Source: Hyposmocoma kahamanoa (Eukaryota > Arthropoda > Insecta > Lepidoptera > Cosmopterigidae). From it: a DNA stretch of 64,000 nt. Under the pieces are notes generated by a model, which ran no database searches, was not told where the DNA came from, and saw only the letters and a list, made by a program, of their open reading frames with translations. Positions 22,341 to 32,815 of the stretch are shown here, piece by piece (the stretch's first letter is position 1; each line of letters starts with the position of its first letter). The stretch spans positions 64,802 to 128,801 of the forward strand of contig NW_020653333.1 of assembly GCF_003589595.1 (NCBI RefSeq). The letters are read 5' to 3'. Position numbers and translations under genes: made by a program.

Positions 22341-23214
22341 GTAGAGCTTTTTTACCTAAATTTCGAGGAACATAGACAGAAAATGGAGACTGCCTTGCGG
22401 CAATATTCTTTAGGTCTTGGACCTTTTCGGGATTCGGGAAATCACTAAAGAACATTAAAAAATTACGTAATTGGGAACAGGCAGATACACTATATTTATC
22501 TTAACTTTGCGACGCACACCGGGTCGGATCTACGATATTGCGGACATTGGATTTTGTCTCACGATACCTCTCTAAAAAAAAATGCCAATCGAGAGGTCCT
22601 ATTGTCCTAATTAAATATTGTCATATCATATTTTGCCACAAATCGAATAGTTTAAAAGGAAAAATAAAATGTGTATTTTTTGTATGGGACCATACCTTTA
22701 ATACCCCATCGTTACACTACAGACGTATTATTAGACCTATCTTCTATAAATTTGCATACTAAACTACTTATACGCGTCAGAAAATGTGACGTCGTCACAG
22801 TCGTCGGGGATAGTGCAATTACGCGTAACCAGCGTTTGATTATGAGTTTCCATTTTGATAATTTAGTGGCCAACCAAAACCAGCGTAAATGTCGTGGCAA
22901 TCAAATTAACGTGATTTAAGGATATCTATTGTTAACATTCGGTAGATGCATGAATCACATGAATCAATTCTTACTGTGCAAAAATGAAAGTCGTAGCCAT
23001 TTTAAATAACAAAGTAATAAAGTTTAATCCCTCTGTAAAATTTTATTTAGTGGAGATACGCGTCTTTTACCAATACTACACACGCGGATTTTCACTATCC
23101 CTGACGATAAGCTAAATGTGAAAGAAAAAACGAGCTTTTTATTGGTTAAAAGAAACAAGTGACAACGTGGAGCGATATATGATTCGTCGGCTTTGCACGT
23201 TAGATATGCTTCAT
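22341..23214. other. Intergenic DNA without recognised genes
   Basis: AT-rich. The segment with GACGTCGTCACAGTCGTCGG near 22790 is GC-richer, but its short open frames on both strands are not recognisable. Confidence 0.35.
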
Positions 23215-23400
23215 TTGTTTCTAATCTATCTCCGGTGGCCCAACGGTTTGCACTATAGACGGTAGATGGAGGAGGTCCTGGTTCGATTTTCGGTAGGATC
23301 AATTTTTCTAAACTATTTCTGGTCTGGGAAATGCCCCAGAATTAATTCCTTTGCTCTGGTACTCATAGTACAGGAAATGCCCTAGGAAATGCCTTAGGTG
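23215..23400 (+). mobile_element. tRNA-derived SINE (family S2)
   Basis: An A-box-like GGTGGCCCAACGG and a B-box-like GGTTCGATTTTCG are followed by the body CTGGTCTGGGAAATGCCCC, AGAATTAATTCC and CTCTGGTACTCATAGTA. It aligns with the inverted copy at 13045-13262. Confidence 0.7.
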
Positions 23401-23431
23401 TGGTTGTGCACATGAAAAAAATATTAAGTGT

Positions 23432-23706
23432 CGTGGTAACCTAATGGTTGGCCTATTGCCTCTCAAGCACAGGCCATGAGTTCGAATCCGGGCTCGCACC
23501 TCTGAGTTTTCGGAATTTATGTGCGAGATTTAATTTGAAATTTACCATGAGCTTTTCGGTGATGAAACCTGCACGTCGAAGAAGCCTCCAAAAACGAGTG
23601 AATGACCCAACCCGCACTGGGCCAGCGTGGCGGATGTCCTAAACCCTTGCCTCCGAGGAGACCTGTGCCCAGCAGTGGGACGTACAAATGGGTTGATGAT
23701 GATGAT
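23432..23706 (+). mobile_element. tRNA-derived SINE with RTE-type tail (family S3)
   Basis: The tRNA-like head has GTGGTAACCTAATGG (A box) and GAGTTCGAATCC (B box). A central body follows, then a 3' part with ACCCGCACTGGGCCAGCGTGG, GAGACCTGTGCCCAGCAGTGG and a terminal GATGATGATGAT. The 3' part is the classical end of RTE-type LINEs, which implies mobilisation by an RTE enzyme. Confidence 0.75.
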
Positions 23707-23789
23707 TTAAAAAGTTACAAAAATAAAAATTAGAAATTTTCCTGATGAATAAGTTGATTTTGAGATAGACCACTATTCTGGAAAGTCAA

Positions 23790-23885
23790 CGATAAATTTG
23801 TTTTTTTTTTTAAACAAGCCAATTGCTCGCGGCTGACTATGGGACCTGTAAAGAGCTCGAAATATTCGTATCTAGGAATAATTGA
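23790..23885 (-). mobile_element. Penelope-like terminal-repeat fragment
   Basis: The sequence GGCTGACTATGGGACCTGTA, then AAGAGCTCGAAAT, matches the hammerhead-like part of the family repeat. Confidence 0.5.
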
Positions 23886-23897
23886 AACTTTTTCAAT

Positions 23898-24465
23898 GAA
23901 AAAAAAAACCGACCTTGAAACTTTGCTTATCGACTTTTTTCAATTTCCATGGAATCCCCTCATCAGATTCTGACTTCTTGGTGACAATAGGACTGTTACG
24001 GACTCCTTTGTAGATTTTGTATTTTCTTTTCTGGTTGTCATGGTGACAGCGATTTGTTGATTACATGTATTGCGCCTAGTGAAAAGTCGATTTTTATTTG
24101 CAAAAAATAATTATATAATTTATGATAGCCGAAAAGAACCCGGGACTGCATCAGGGACCACCTCAAGAGTATAACCCTTTGAAACAAAAAAAGAATTTCC
24201 AAAATCGGTGCACCATTGATGGAGAAATTGGTGAATACACGGACATGCCTATAAAATTTGAAGATTTTCTTTCAATTTTCATGGGATCCCCGTCATCGGG
24301 ATCATCAGATTCTGACTTCGTGACAATGGGTCCACCACATTTTCAAAAAAAAAGAAATTTCAAAATCGGTCCATAATTGACAGAGATATCTGAAAACATA
24401 CATACAGCCGAATATAAGTAAGTATAACCTCTTCCTTTTTTTATTAAAGTCGGTTAAACAATAGT
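23898..24465. repeat. AAGTCGGTT-type repeat, second subfamily, two pieces
   Basis: Pieces with AACCGACCTTGAAACTTTGC, CCCCTCATCAGATTCTGAC, CAAAATCGGT and CATACATACAGCCGAA lead to TTTTTTTATTAAAGTCGGTT. The same order occurs at 62035-62240. Internal blocks are partly duplicated here. Confidence 0.55.
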
Positions 24466-24715
24466 TTAATTTCCAATGTGTGGCAATCGCGAAAACCTAA
24501 AAATGCGATATTCAAATACAGTCTAATTATTATCAAGTCACAGTAATTACTTTTAATGATAACTGTCAGACAACCTTTAAACAAACTCGTGTATTAGCGC
24601 GTGTCGCTGTTATTACTACTGTAATAGGGCATTAAAGATTGTGTTGTTAGGAAGTCCTATTTACTCGGAAAATATAAACTTGTTTTAATTACGGTCATAT
24701 TTTTCTTAACAATAT

Positions 24716-24960
24716 CTAGATAGATAGCTAGATAAACACTTTATTGACTAGTATGACACAAATACAGATTGAACAGGGAAAATACAGCAGCATACAGCAG
24801 GGAAAATAATAAAAAAATTGTCATAGCAGTGAAATGTCAGTAAGTTCTCTAAGGCGCTAGTTTTCAGCCAGAACCAACGAAAGGTACTAAATCTAGATGT
24901 TACTTGTAATGAAATACCTAATAAATGACTAGGAGGGAAATTGTTCATTAAAATAATAAA
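24716..24960 (-). mobile_element. LINE 3' end fragment
   Basis: On the minus strand the sequence ends GTCAATAAAGTGTTTATC followed by an imperfect (TATC)n tail. An AATAAA close to a tandem tail is usual for CR1/Jockey-group LINEs. The preceding ~200 bases encode nothing intact. Confidence 0.5.
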
Positions 24961-25404
24961 TGTAAAAAGTGTGAATAGTGTATATAAAGTAAGTGCATGT
25001 ACGGATTTGAATACATGAGTGGAACTGTAAGTGAAAATAATGATTGTGAATATGTTTTGGTGTAATAAATCAAAGTAAAAATGTATATTTAGAAAGGCTA
25101 GGAAGAAGAGTACACGGGGATATGAAAAGTAATATTAATATTAAAATTTCAACAAATTAGATAGATTTTTGTAACGAGATTAGGGTGTAAAATTGCTTTG
25201 AATTTGTGTTTGGATGACTCGTCATGTATATATAGGTGGTGGAATATTATTCCAGTATTTTGAAGCCGAATATTTGAAATATATTTATCTTTTTAATTAA
25301 AATATATTATCCAAACTAATATTATAAATGCGAAAGTAACTCTGTTACGTTTTCACACCTAAACCGCTGAACCAATTGTATGTCTTTTATATATTTGTGT
25401 ATAA

Positions 25405-25514
25405 AATTAATATGAATGTTCTATGTGCTTTTATGTTATACTCTTTGAAGTGGTTGTAAATGTTTTGTTTCTGTTTGTATTTGTGCTGAATAAACATGTT
25501 ATCTATCTATCTAT
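25405..25514 (+). mobile_element. LINE 3' end with (TATC)n tail
   Basis: TGTGCTGAATAAACATGTTA leads into TATCTATCTATCTATTGATG: an AATAAA and a tetranucleotide tail. Confidence 0.5.
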
Positions 25515-25640
25515 TGATGAATTCTGGAATAGAGATAGATGGGACCTCGGAGAAGGACATGACTACTTTTATCACAAAAAGAAAATTTAAAGTGTGTGAA
25601 ACGGGAGATGAAGGTTAGTATGGAGAACCAATAAAACTGA

Positions 25641-25750
25641 TTTTTTTTTTTTTTTTTTTTTTTATACCTGACAGGCAAATGACTCCACTCCACCTGATGT
25701 TAAGTGGAAAGTGGTATCCAAACGCGAAGGAACCTAGTGCAGCGATGGAA
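25641..25750 (-). mobile_element. LINE 3' end with 23-base poly(A)
   Basis: On the minus strand CACTTTCCACTTAACATCAGG, then TGGAGTGGAGTCATTTGCC, precedes an unbroken A23. The order and wording resemble the 3' UTR of the LINE at 7135-10712 (CACTTTCCATCAGGTGAGATGG), so it is a relative. Confidence 0.6.
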
Positions 25751-25918
25751 TCCTCATTTCTGCAATTTAATATAGTACAGTCTTTATACTACGCAGACGA
25801 AGTCGCAGGCACCAGCTAGTTTCTTTATAATTGAGGACGTCTTAAAGAAAAGCTAGGTCAAGTGTATTTTACTTTTATTACAGAAAAACTGTGCAATAAG
25901 AGTAAAAAGGAGGTTTAC

Positions 25919-26146
25919 AGCGTTTGCGCGCTACATCTGATCGTATCATTTCCGAATCCGAGAATTGACGGTCCGAAATATCAGTCTATGTCTAGGTGTA
26001 CAAGCGATATTCGTATTTTCTTGGATTCGAATCGGAATTAGTATACATGCGACATCCGAAGTGGGTCTGAGTTTTCTAGTCTTCTAGATTTGTATAGTTT
26101 CGGATTCGGAATGAATACGAATCGGATTCAGTGCGAAAACGCGTTA
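25919..26146. mobile_element. MITE (family I)
   Basis: The left arm (GCGTTTGCGC .. GATCGTATCATTTCCGAATCCG) is inverted at the right (CGGATTCGGAATGAATACGA .. GCGAAAACGCG). Internal blocks TGACGGTCCGAAAT and GCGACATCCGAAGTGGGT recur in the copy at 30668-30866. Confidence 0.65.
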
Positions 26147-26507
26147 AGCGTTTACTGTCGGTAGAAAGAAAAGGCGCAATTTCGTTGTCGTCCATATATG
26201 AAATGTACAAAAAGCTTTTTCTGACCGGCTCAAGTCGAGTCCGCGTTAATAGGTGCGGTGAGCCCCTTAACCGACGAGAGTGTACGAAAGCATTGATGTG
26301 TGTTGTGAGGCGAAAGATGTGTGTCATAATAGCAAGTAAAAACTGCGGCCCCTGATCACCCCCCAAACAGCAAAAGGACGTTCTATGGTGTGGTATGATG
26401 TGGTATGTGGTAGAGTAAGTAATTATCACCAGCAGTCAAATCGTTTGAACCGGTACAAACAAGTGAGAAGTTAATAAATACATAAATAAACCCAAAGAAC
26501 TAAAACT

Positions 26508-26690
26508 GGTGCTGGTGAAATTATAGGCATATGGGACTTATCAACTTATGTCTCAAGGTGCAGGCGCAGTGGCCGTGTTTCTCAGATCTTTTTAAAGGTC
26601 GGAGTGACACTGCAATTGTTAGGGACAGGCGTGATGCTTACCACCAGCCACACAACTTGTTCGTCCCGTCAATTAGTATTATTAAAAAAA
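26508..26690 (+). repeat. Dispersed repeat family B, 3' portion
   Basis: It runs from GCTGGTGAAATTATAGGCA to CAACTTGTTCGTCCCGTCAA, followed by an A-rich tract. Confidence 0.65.
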
Positions 26691-26737
26691 AAACACTTGC
26701 TGTTATGGGAATCTAAAACAAGGACGGTACCGTCGTT

Positions 26738-27057
26738 CAGTGGCGGATTTCCAGTCCTGGCCGCCCCAGGCCATGTAGTCAGTACCAGCATCTGTTCAGT
26801 AGTTTTTGAGTTTATCGCGATCAGACAGACAGACAGGCGTAGTCATGTAGTGATCATACATTACATTATAGATATGTAACTTACCTATATTTTGTACATA
26901 AAATGTACGAAAGTGATAATGTGCGTGAGCCTTTAGAATATTTAGATACTTTGAGTTATTTCTTGTTATCAGTGAATTTTATGTCACGATTGACCGCCCC
27001 TAAAATCTGGCCGCCCTAGGCCCGGGCCTACAGGGTCTTAGGGCAAATCCGCCACTG
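26738..27057. mobile_element. hAT-type non-autonomous element
   Basis: CAGTGGCGGATTT (26738-26750) is inverted as AAATCCGCCACTG (27045-27057). Inner GGCCGCCC blocks also recur inverted. Flanking 8-mers CCGTCGTT (26730-26737) and CCGTCGAC (27058-27065) agree at 6 of 8 positions, as expected of an aged hAT target duplication. Confidence 0.75.
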
Positions 27058-27064
27058 CCGTCGA

Positions 27065-27195
27065 CAGTTATTGTTATCGTTGTGGTACCACAAAGACCCA
27101 GAGACGAGACAATATCGAACCCAGGGCCCTCAGATATCGCAACACCATGAGAACCGGTGCGCACACACCACTCGACCAGGTCGTTAATAGTTTCG
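27065..27195 (-). mobile_element. tRNA-derived SINE (family S4)
   Basis: On the minus strand ACGACCTGGTCGAGTGGTGT, then GCGCACCGGTTCTCATGGTG, is followed by a B-box CCTGGGTTCGATA. This is the head of a widespread lepidopteran SINE type. It adjoins the hAT element directly. Confidence 0.6.
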
Positions 27196-27919
27196 TGGTA
27201 ACCCTGAGTGGGACTGTCATAGGATGAATGTGACGTGATAAATAATACAAATGGCAAATTGAGGTTATTCTTGTAGTTAGTTTTACTTATCTGACAAGAA
27301 ACGAATGGCACGAGACAAAGTCATGTGTCGCGCATCTGGTGTCAAAGGTCAAAGTTTATTTCGGGTCACTAAGCCAACGTTTGCAAAACCTCGTCTTTGG
27401 ACGCAACATCTATTTTATTGAATATCACAATGTTTTTACTACCATTATTTTTTTTACTACTCCACTAGTTTGTTATTATTATTGGTACAAAGAACGAACA
27501 GACACGAGGAAAAAGTCCTTCGATCTAACTGTTGGGCAATTTCTCGAAAAATTTCAAATAGTGGAAATTTTCCCGGAAAATTCCCGAAAAAATTGAAAAA
27601 AATTACAAAAATTGGAAAAATTCAATTTCGAAGGGTCATATTATGTTGTACGTTTAGAAATATCTTTTGTTTTATTTAGCTTGAATTATAAAATAAACTT
27701 GTATTAAGGCTAAAAGCCACTTAGAGAAAAACGATATATATATTAAAATGATTTCACAACAGCGAAAAAAACTTTTTTATTGGCACCATCGCTTTCGTTC
27801 AGTAACTTCCAACTTTTGGCAGGCGCGAACGTCAAATGTGGAAAATTAAAAGAAAAATATTGGAAAAATATGATTTTTTCAAAATGGAAATTTTTCAATA
27901 ACCAACACTATTTCAATCT
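27196..27919. other. Intergenic DNA without recognised genes
   Basis: A-rich and T-rich tracts, such as repeated GGAAAATTTCCCGGAAAATT-like words near 27560. No supported gene. Confidence 0.35.
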
Positions 27920-27985
27920 GGCTGGACTCGAACCACCGTTTGCCAAACCGGGGCTACCGCTCTTACCTACTGAGCTGTAGACCGA
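27920..27985 (-). other. tRNA-like sequence (SINE head or tRNA pseudogene)
   Basis: On the minus strand TACAGCTCAGTAGGTAAGAGCG looks like a D-arm/A-box, and GGTGGTTCGAGTCC like a T-arm/B-box. The would-be acceptor strands do not pair, so I do not call a functional tRNA. Confidence 0.45.
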
Positions 27986-28126
27986 TTTCTATGTGCTGGC
28001 AACAGATGTTTAAACGTTTTTTTGCCGTAGCGCTGCTTGTGACAAATTTATAGATTTTAAGGATTTTTTATTTGTATTGTTCGCTCTTGGTATGGTCAAT
28101 AATAACAGCAAACATGGTCCTTATTA

Positions 28127-28312
28127 ACTGCCTCTGTGGTCAAATGGTTACCATGTTGGTCTGCCACGCAGAGGTCCCGGTTTCGAATCCCGGACCGGGA
28201 GAAATATTTGTATAGCCTACATTTATTTCTTTCGTGAGTTAGAGATAATTTGTGGTTGTCGATGTGCGTCCATGACACCCGCAACACAGGGTTTCCCTAG
28301 TGCGGGGCTATG
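28127..28312 (+). mobile_element. tRNA-derived SINE (family S1), diverged
   Basis: CTGCCTCTGTGGTCAAATGG (A box) and GGTTTCGAATCC (altered B box) are followed by the usual body to CTAGTGCGGGGCTATGAA. It is older than the copies at 44436 and 61324, judging by its many substitutions. Confidence 0.8.
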
Positions 28313-28428
28313 AATGTTTTCGTTATATTATTATATACATATATTATTAGTATATATGAACAATATTGTTGTAGGACCCATTTAAATCTTTTTTTAATGT
28401 ATTCCATAACACTAGCTCACTTACACAG

Positions 28429-28767
28429 GGCGCCTTCAAATATTACGCTTATAAAAGCGCTGCAGGAGCGGGTCTGGGGCGTGGCAGGTACAGGCTCAAG
28501 AGCACGTCAAGCTATACACTTGAGACTTAAATCCTACTCTATGCCGCTTACGATAAGAACGGTTCAAAGTATAAAGTGTCAAGTATGATGTGCTCTTGAT
28601 TGTACTACGTCACTACGAATTTTCACACGATACCTGTCTAATTTGTGAATAAAGTGTGGCGCGACTGTGGCGCTGCAGTTGCGCTTCTAAATATTTATGA
28701 AAATTGCCACTGTAACACCCATTTGAAGCCACTGCAGCGCTTCTATACCGTCTAATTTGAAGGCGCC
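28429..28767. mobile_element. MITE (family H) with perfect GGCGCCTTCAAAT ends
   Basis: The 13-base end at 28429-28441 is inverted exactly at 28755-28767. Subterminal AGCGCTGCA / TGCAGCGCTT blocks also pair. A smaller MITE sits inside it. A partial relative is at 5935-6050. Confidence 0.8.
28496..28599. mobile_element. ~100-bp MITE (family M) nested in MITE H
   Basis: TCAAGAGCAC (28496-28505) is inverted as GTGCTCTTGA (28590-28599), with ACACTTGAGACTTAAAT-type and GTGTCAAG blocks inside. A second copy in the opposite orientation lies at 40136-40227. Confidence 0.75.
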
Positions 28768-29974
28768 ATTAAACACAAAAAAGCTGATCACAACACGTCT
28801 AACCTCGTCGAAGTCTCTCCCTGTGAGAAACTTAAGAACTCGTCTTTGGATATATTTTGTATCTATTTCCATACAATCACTATCCAACCCCGTGTGTACT
28901 ATCTTTCTCTACATTGATCTCGTCTCACGTTTTAATACATAATTTTAATGTGTATACGAGTTGATAACGCTGCCGTTGTGTTAATAATGATTAGCAAACG
29001 TGACAAGTTTGTTAATATTATTATTGTGCCTTTGAAAGCATGTGCAGACAAGTATACTTATACCGTGCACAACAGTATTAAGATAATGTACCAGACAGTC
29101 ACACGAATTACGTGGTTTGAAACTGGGAATTCCTCGTACTATCCTCCTTGTCATAGTTAACGCGATTGTATTTCAATAACTCGAAATATTGGCATAGATT
29201 ACTTAATAGTTACTACGTAACAGACACAACACTCTCATACAACATCGCAAATACCTACGCACTCACTATGTGGAAAAAGGAACCTAAGCGCACGCTCACA
29301 GAGGTGAATATAACGTTGCCCGCCGTGTGCAGTCGTGTGGCGCCGAATGATCATAAAGCGTGAAACACACAGAGAACGGTTGCGGGTCGGGTCGGGACCG
29401 CGGCGGGTCTAATACGTGTTTTTTTAATGAAAATCCATCGGAATTAAATATTAAACGTACGTGCCAATCGTGTCTTAACAAAATTACCAGAAATTCAATT
29501 GATTATAATATAAGGAGTAGGTAAAGTATACCTAAACTTCAAGTAATACACAATAGAGTAGATAATACCTCCCACTGAAATCTAGTAATGATTAAAAATA
29601 AAAGCCCAACAATTTTACTCAGACACAAAAATTTACTTCTAAATACATACACTAACAAAGTACAGTAATAGCTAGTTAAAATATAGAACAATACATAAAT
29701 TCCGAGACTTCAGATAGAGGTATTGTCCACTCTATTAACCTTGTAGTTTAGCTAAATATACTTTGTCTATTTTGATATCTGGCACATTACTAACAATTGA
29801 ATCAGCATTATGACTGATCTCGAAAAAATGGTCCTTAACAAAGAAAAATGCTTTTGTTAAAATATGATACAAAATCCATTAAATCAAGATGGTGGCGCCA
29901 ATGAGCGAGCAGCGTCTCTTTCTCAAATTCATTTCTTATAAGATTTAGGACAAAATTTTCTATGATAATCAGTC
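28768..29974. other. Intergenic DNA without recognised genes
   Basis: Short open frames near 28757-28942 and 28948-29363 have no recognisable family. The GC-richer patch with GTTGCGGGTCGGGTCGGGAC (29380-29410) is unexplained. Confidence 0.35.
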
Positions 29975-30653
29975 AATACTCGACCAAATTAAAAGTCAAT
30001 GTCGAGTATGAAGCTCCATTCGTATCCAGAGGCGGCTCGTGGGAGATTTCAGTGGGAGTTGACTTACCTATACATATTTTAAATAAAAAATAAACCTCAC
30101 ATTATAGTGTTCCATTTTAAACAATGCCACTAAACAACACTGCGCTTCTTAACAACGATTGAATAATAAGAATTGAAATTTTCCAACACAACAAAATGCG
30201 CGCAAAAAAAAACTGTTTGCTTATTGCGCTGAACGCCGCTCAAATCTTCCTAAATTTCCTCATACTAATCTTTTGTTTTACGTGTCGCGCCGTTAAGAAA
30301 TATTTCTTTCGCACTCATAGAATTCAGTACTGAACTTAGTAAACAATGTCGGTTCACAGGAGTGCCTCGCGAAGCTCTCAAGGGTCAGTATGCTATACTA
30401 TATTAAAGAGAAAGATAAAAATTTAATAATTGTATGTTTGTCGTTCATTAATAAAAAAAAAAAATACTGCGGCTACTAATATGATATAATAGGATAATTA
30501 ACAAACTTATTTTGGTGGGTTGGATAGGAGTGGGAGTTCACTGCACCAGCGCTCCTTAGGACGAGCCGCCTCTGTTCGTATCATGCGTCTTAATTTGGTC
30601 GAGTATTCCTTATTTGACAGCAATTGCTTTGGGCGGATGTCGGACGGAGAACG
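29975..30653. mobile_element. Foldback MITE (family L), split by a hAT element
   Basis: AATACTCGACCAAATTAA and GTCGAGTATGAAGCTCCATT lie to the left of the hAT insertion; CGTCTTAATTTGGTCGAGTATT and CGGATGTCGGACGGAGAACG lie to its right. Together they match the continuous copy at 17772-17940. Confidence 0.7.
30027..30574. mobile_element. hAT-type non-autonomous element with perfect 8-bp target duplication
   Basis: CAGAGGCGGCTCGT (30027-30040) is exactly inverted as ACGAGCCGCCTCTG (30561-30574). The 8-mer TTCGTATC stands immediately outside on both sides (30019-30026 and 30575-30582). The 548-bp interior has no transposase, so it depended on enzyme from elsewhere. Confidence 0.92.
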
Positions 30654-30667
30654 ACAGTACAGGGTCA

Positions 30668-30866
30668 GTTCCGAATCCGAAAAGTGACGGTCCGAAATGT
30701 CACAGGGCACATTTTATCTCTGGGTGTACCCAAAGTCTGTGTTTTCTCGGATTTGCATCGGACTTTGCACAAGCGACATCCGAAGTGGGTTTTCTCGATT
30801 TGTACAGTCTCGTATTAGGAACGAATACGAACGAACGCAATGCGCAAACGCGTTTAGCGTACCCTC
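30668..30866. mobile_element. MITE (family I), left-truncated
   Basis: It has TTCCGAATCCGAAAAGTGACG, GCGACATCCGAAGTGGGT and GCGCAAACGCGTTTAGCGTA, as at 25919-26146. It sits about 15 bases to the right of the family L foldback element. Confidence 0.6.
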
Positions 30867-31453
30867 CCTAGTAGACGATTTAATAGTAAATCTCCCCCAT
30901 AAATACGGCTCGCACAATACGTATCTACCTTAATACAAAAGAAGGCACTATGAACTTGTGATATCAAAATAATGACATGTAATATAACGTTGGTTCACGA
31001 CAGCCGTCCATGTAAGCTTTGTGACCTCATAAATCATTAAAGTTCATTTTAATTATAATGCTATAATTTGAGTTATCGATTCATATCTCGCATGGCGCCA
31101 TTTTTTTCTCGCAGATGGTACGGGTCAAGTGTCTATTTATTTACGTAAAGAATTTTGATTAGGTTCACTTGATAGTTTTGTAAACTGCTACAACATTATG
31201 TACATATATTCCAATACAAATAAAAATACCGTAATGTAAAGATTGACGAGTTTCTTGGAACGTTGTGACTATTTTCAAAACATTCATTTTTTACTGAGAA
31301 CACGAATATTTTATTGTACGGTTTTTGCACCGCGCATGATTTTTAGATATTAGTTTTAAGTTGTTTATGTACTGATTTTGTTCTTGTGTGTAAGCAATGT
31401 ATACTATATCTATATGTATTTTTGTTAACTTAGCAACCTACTTACACCACACG
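30867..31453. other. Intergenic DNA without recognised features
   Basis: AT-rich, no recurring repeat recognised. Confidence 0.35.
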
Positions 31454-31576
31454 TAATAGCGTGTTCCAATTATGTCGTAATGTTTTATTTATTGTTGAAC
31501 GACTCCCGCGTCTAGCCTGTTCCCATATCACGACTATCTGTCGTGAGACGTGACTGTTGAACGACAGTCGTGTAGC

Positions 31577-31845
31577 CCTTCGGTACAATCGGTCTCCTTT
31601 CCTAATCGGTCCACTTTCACTATTCGTCTACTTTCCCGATCGGTCCACTTGTCCAAATTGTCCACTTTCCCGATTCGTCTATTTCCGATTTCGTTTACTT
31701 TCCCAATCGGTCCATTTTCACTATTCGTCTACTTTCCGGATCAGTCCACTTGTTTTTCCCGATTCGTCCATTTCCCGTTTCGCCTACTTTCCAGATCGGT
31801 CTACTTTCCAGTACAGTCCACTTGTCCAAATGGTCCACCTTTTAA
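31577..31845 (+). repeat. Left minisatellite arm of the foldback element
   Basis: About 15 degenerate copies of a 17-18-bp unit of the type CGGTCTACTTTCCCGAT. The array happens to be open in two frames because the period shifts frame. It is not a protein gene. Confidence 0.85.
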
Positions 31846-31994
31846 GCATGTAAATTAATAAAATTTTACAAAAAAAATCCGTTTTACAGATTTTCAAAAG
31901 CAGTTTGTAATTGCATAATTGCAGATTGTCATGGAGTACATTTTTTTATATTTTTGATAATGATCGATTGAGTGTGATTTGAAAAAACTAAATC

Positions 31995-32310
31995 AATTAG
32001 ACAGTTTTTAACCGACATCAAAAAAGGAGGAAGTTCTCAATTCAACTCTATTTTTTTTGTATGTATGTTACGCGATAACTTTTTTGTGAAATTTGTGAAC
32101 CGATTTAGATGATTCTTTTTTTTATGGAAAGAGGGGTACCTCAATAGTGGTCCCATTTAAATTTGAAAAAATATAGCACCTCTGAGGGTGGCAGACTAGG
32201 GAGTGAATCCGGTTTCGCGCACTTTCCGGTAACCGATTTCAATAAACAAATACTAAATAAATAAACTTAGCAAATAGATAAAATTTCACGAACTTTTGCG
32301 GTCGGTTATT
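31995..32310 (+). repeat. Dispersed repeat family C inside the foldback element
   Basis: It runs from TTAACCGACATCAAAAAAGG, then AGGAAG, through GGAAAGAGGGGTACCTCAAT and GCGCACTTTCCGGTAACCG to GCGGTCGGTTA. It is inserted between the two minisatellite arms or forms the natural centre. Confidence 0.7.
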
Positions 32311-32357
32311 TAGTACTCTGTACTAAGATTATCTGCATCGACGCATCATTAAAGAAG

Positions 32358-32528
32358 ACCTATCGGGAAAGTAGACAGATCGGGAAAGAAGACCAAATGG
32401 GAAAGTAGACCAAATGGGAAAGCAGACCAAATGGGGAAGTAGACCAAATGGGAAAGAAGACCAAACAGGAAAGTAGACGAATAGAGAAAGTGGACCAATT
32501 GGGAAAGTAGACCAATTGTACCGAAGGG
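32358..32528 (-). repeat. Right minisatellite arm of the foldback element
   Basis: About 10 copies of ACCAAATGGGAAAGTAG (17 bp) with single-base differences, inverted relative to the left arm. It is more homogeneous than the left arm. Confidence 0.88.
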
Positions 32529-32815
32529 GTGTCTAGCTGTTTCCACTCGATCGTGACGACAATTTATCGGTTTACGGCAGCCGCCTTGTCGTTTGCACGT
32601 CAGAATCGTTTATCTATAGTCACATTCTTATAGTGACGTTTTATTTTAAACTGTCGTTCTAGCTCTTCCCATTGCCACGACAGTCTGTCGTCGTAACGTG
32701 AACGACAGTTAAGCGTGTTGTTCTATGTGTGAACAACTTCATTTAAATACACAAGGCCCGACACTTTAAACTGCACGACTTTCTGTCGTCACGACATAAT
32801 GGGAACGCGCCCTTA

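Larger units (their letters stand above)
25305..25820. mobile_element. Possible Helitron-like element carrying other insertions
   Basis: The left end has the lepidopteran motif ACTAATATTATAAATGCGAAAG and ACCTAAACCGCTGAACCAATT. The right end is TACGCAGACGAAGTCGCAGG, then CACCAGCTAGT, whose CTAGT end fits Helitron/Helentron termini. Two LINE ends lie inside. The call rests on end motifs only. Confidence 0.4.
31454..32815. mobile_element. Foldback-type DNA element with minisatellite arms
   Basis: Outer ends are inverted: TAATAGCGTGTTCCAATTATG, then TCGTAA (left), against the inverse of CATAATGGGAACGCGCCCTTA (right). Inside each end lie CACGAC..GTCGTG palindromes. Next comes a block CCTTCGGTACAAT (inverted as ATTGTACCGAAGG), then tandem arrays of a ~17-bp unit running in opposite directions. 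A family C repeat occupies the centre. The plan (inverted arms made of short tandem repeats) is that of FB/foldback elements. No transposase was found and no clear target duplication. Confidence 0.7.

Noticed and set aside
27920..27985. Functional tRNA gene on the minus strand
   Set aside because: D- and T-arm-like parts are present, but the acceptor strands do not pair.
31550..31858. Two overlapping ~100-codon open frames in the left minisatellite arm
   Set aside because: They are translations of a 17-18-bp tandem array whose period moves through all frames. Composition and repeats explain them.
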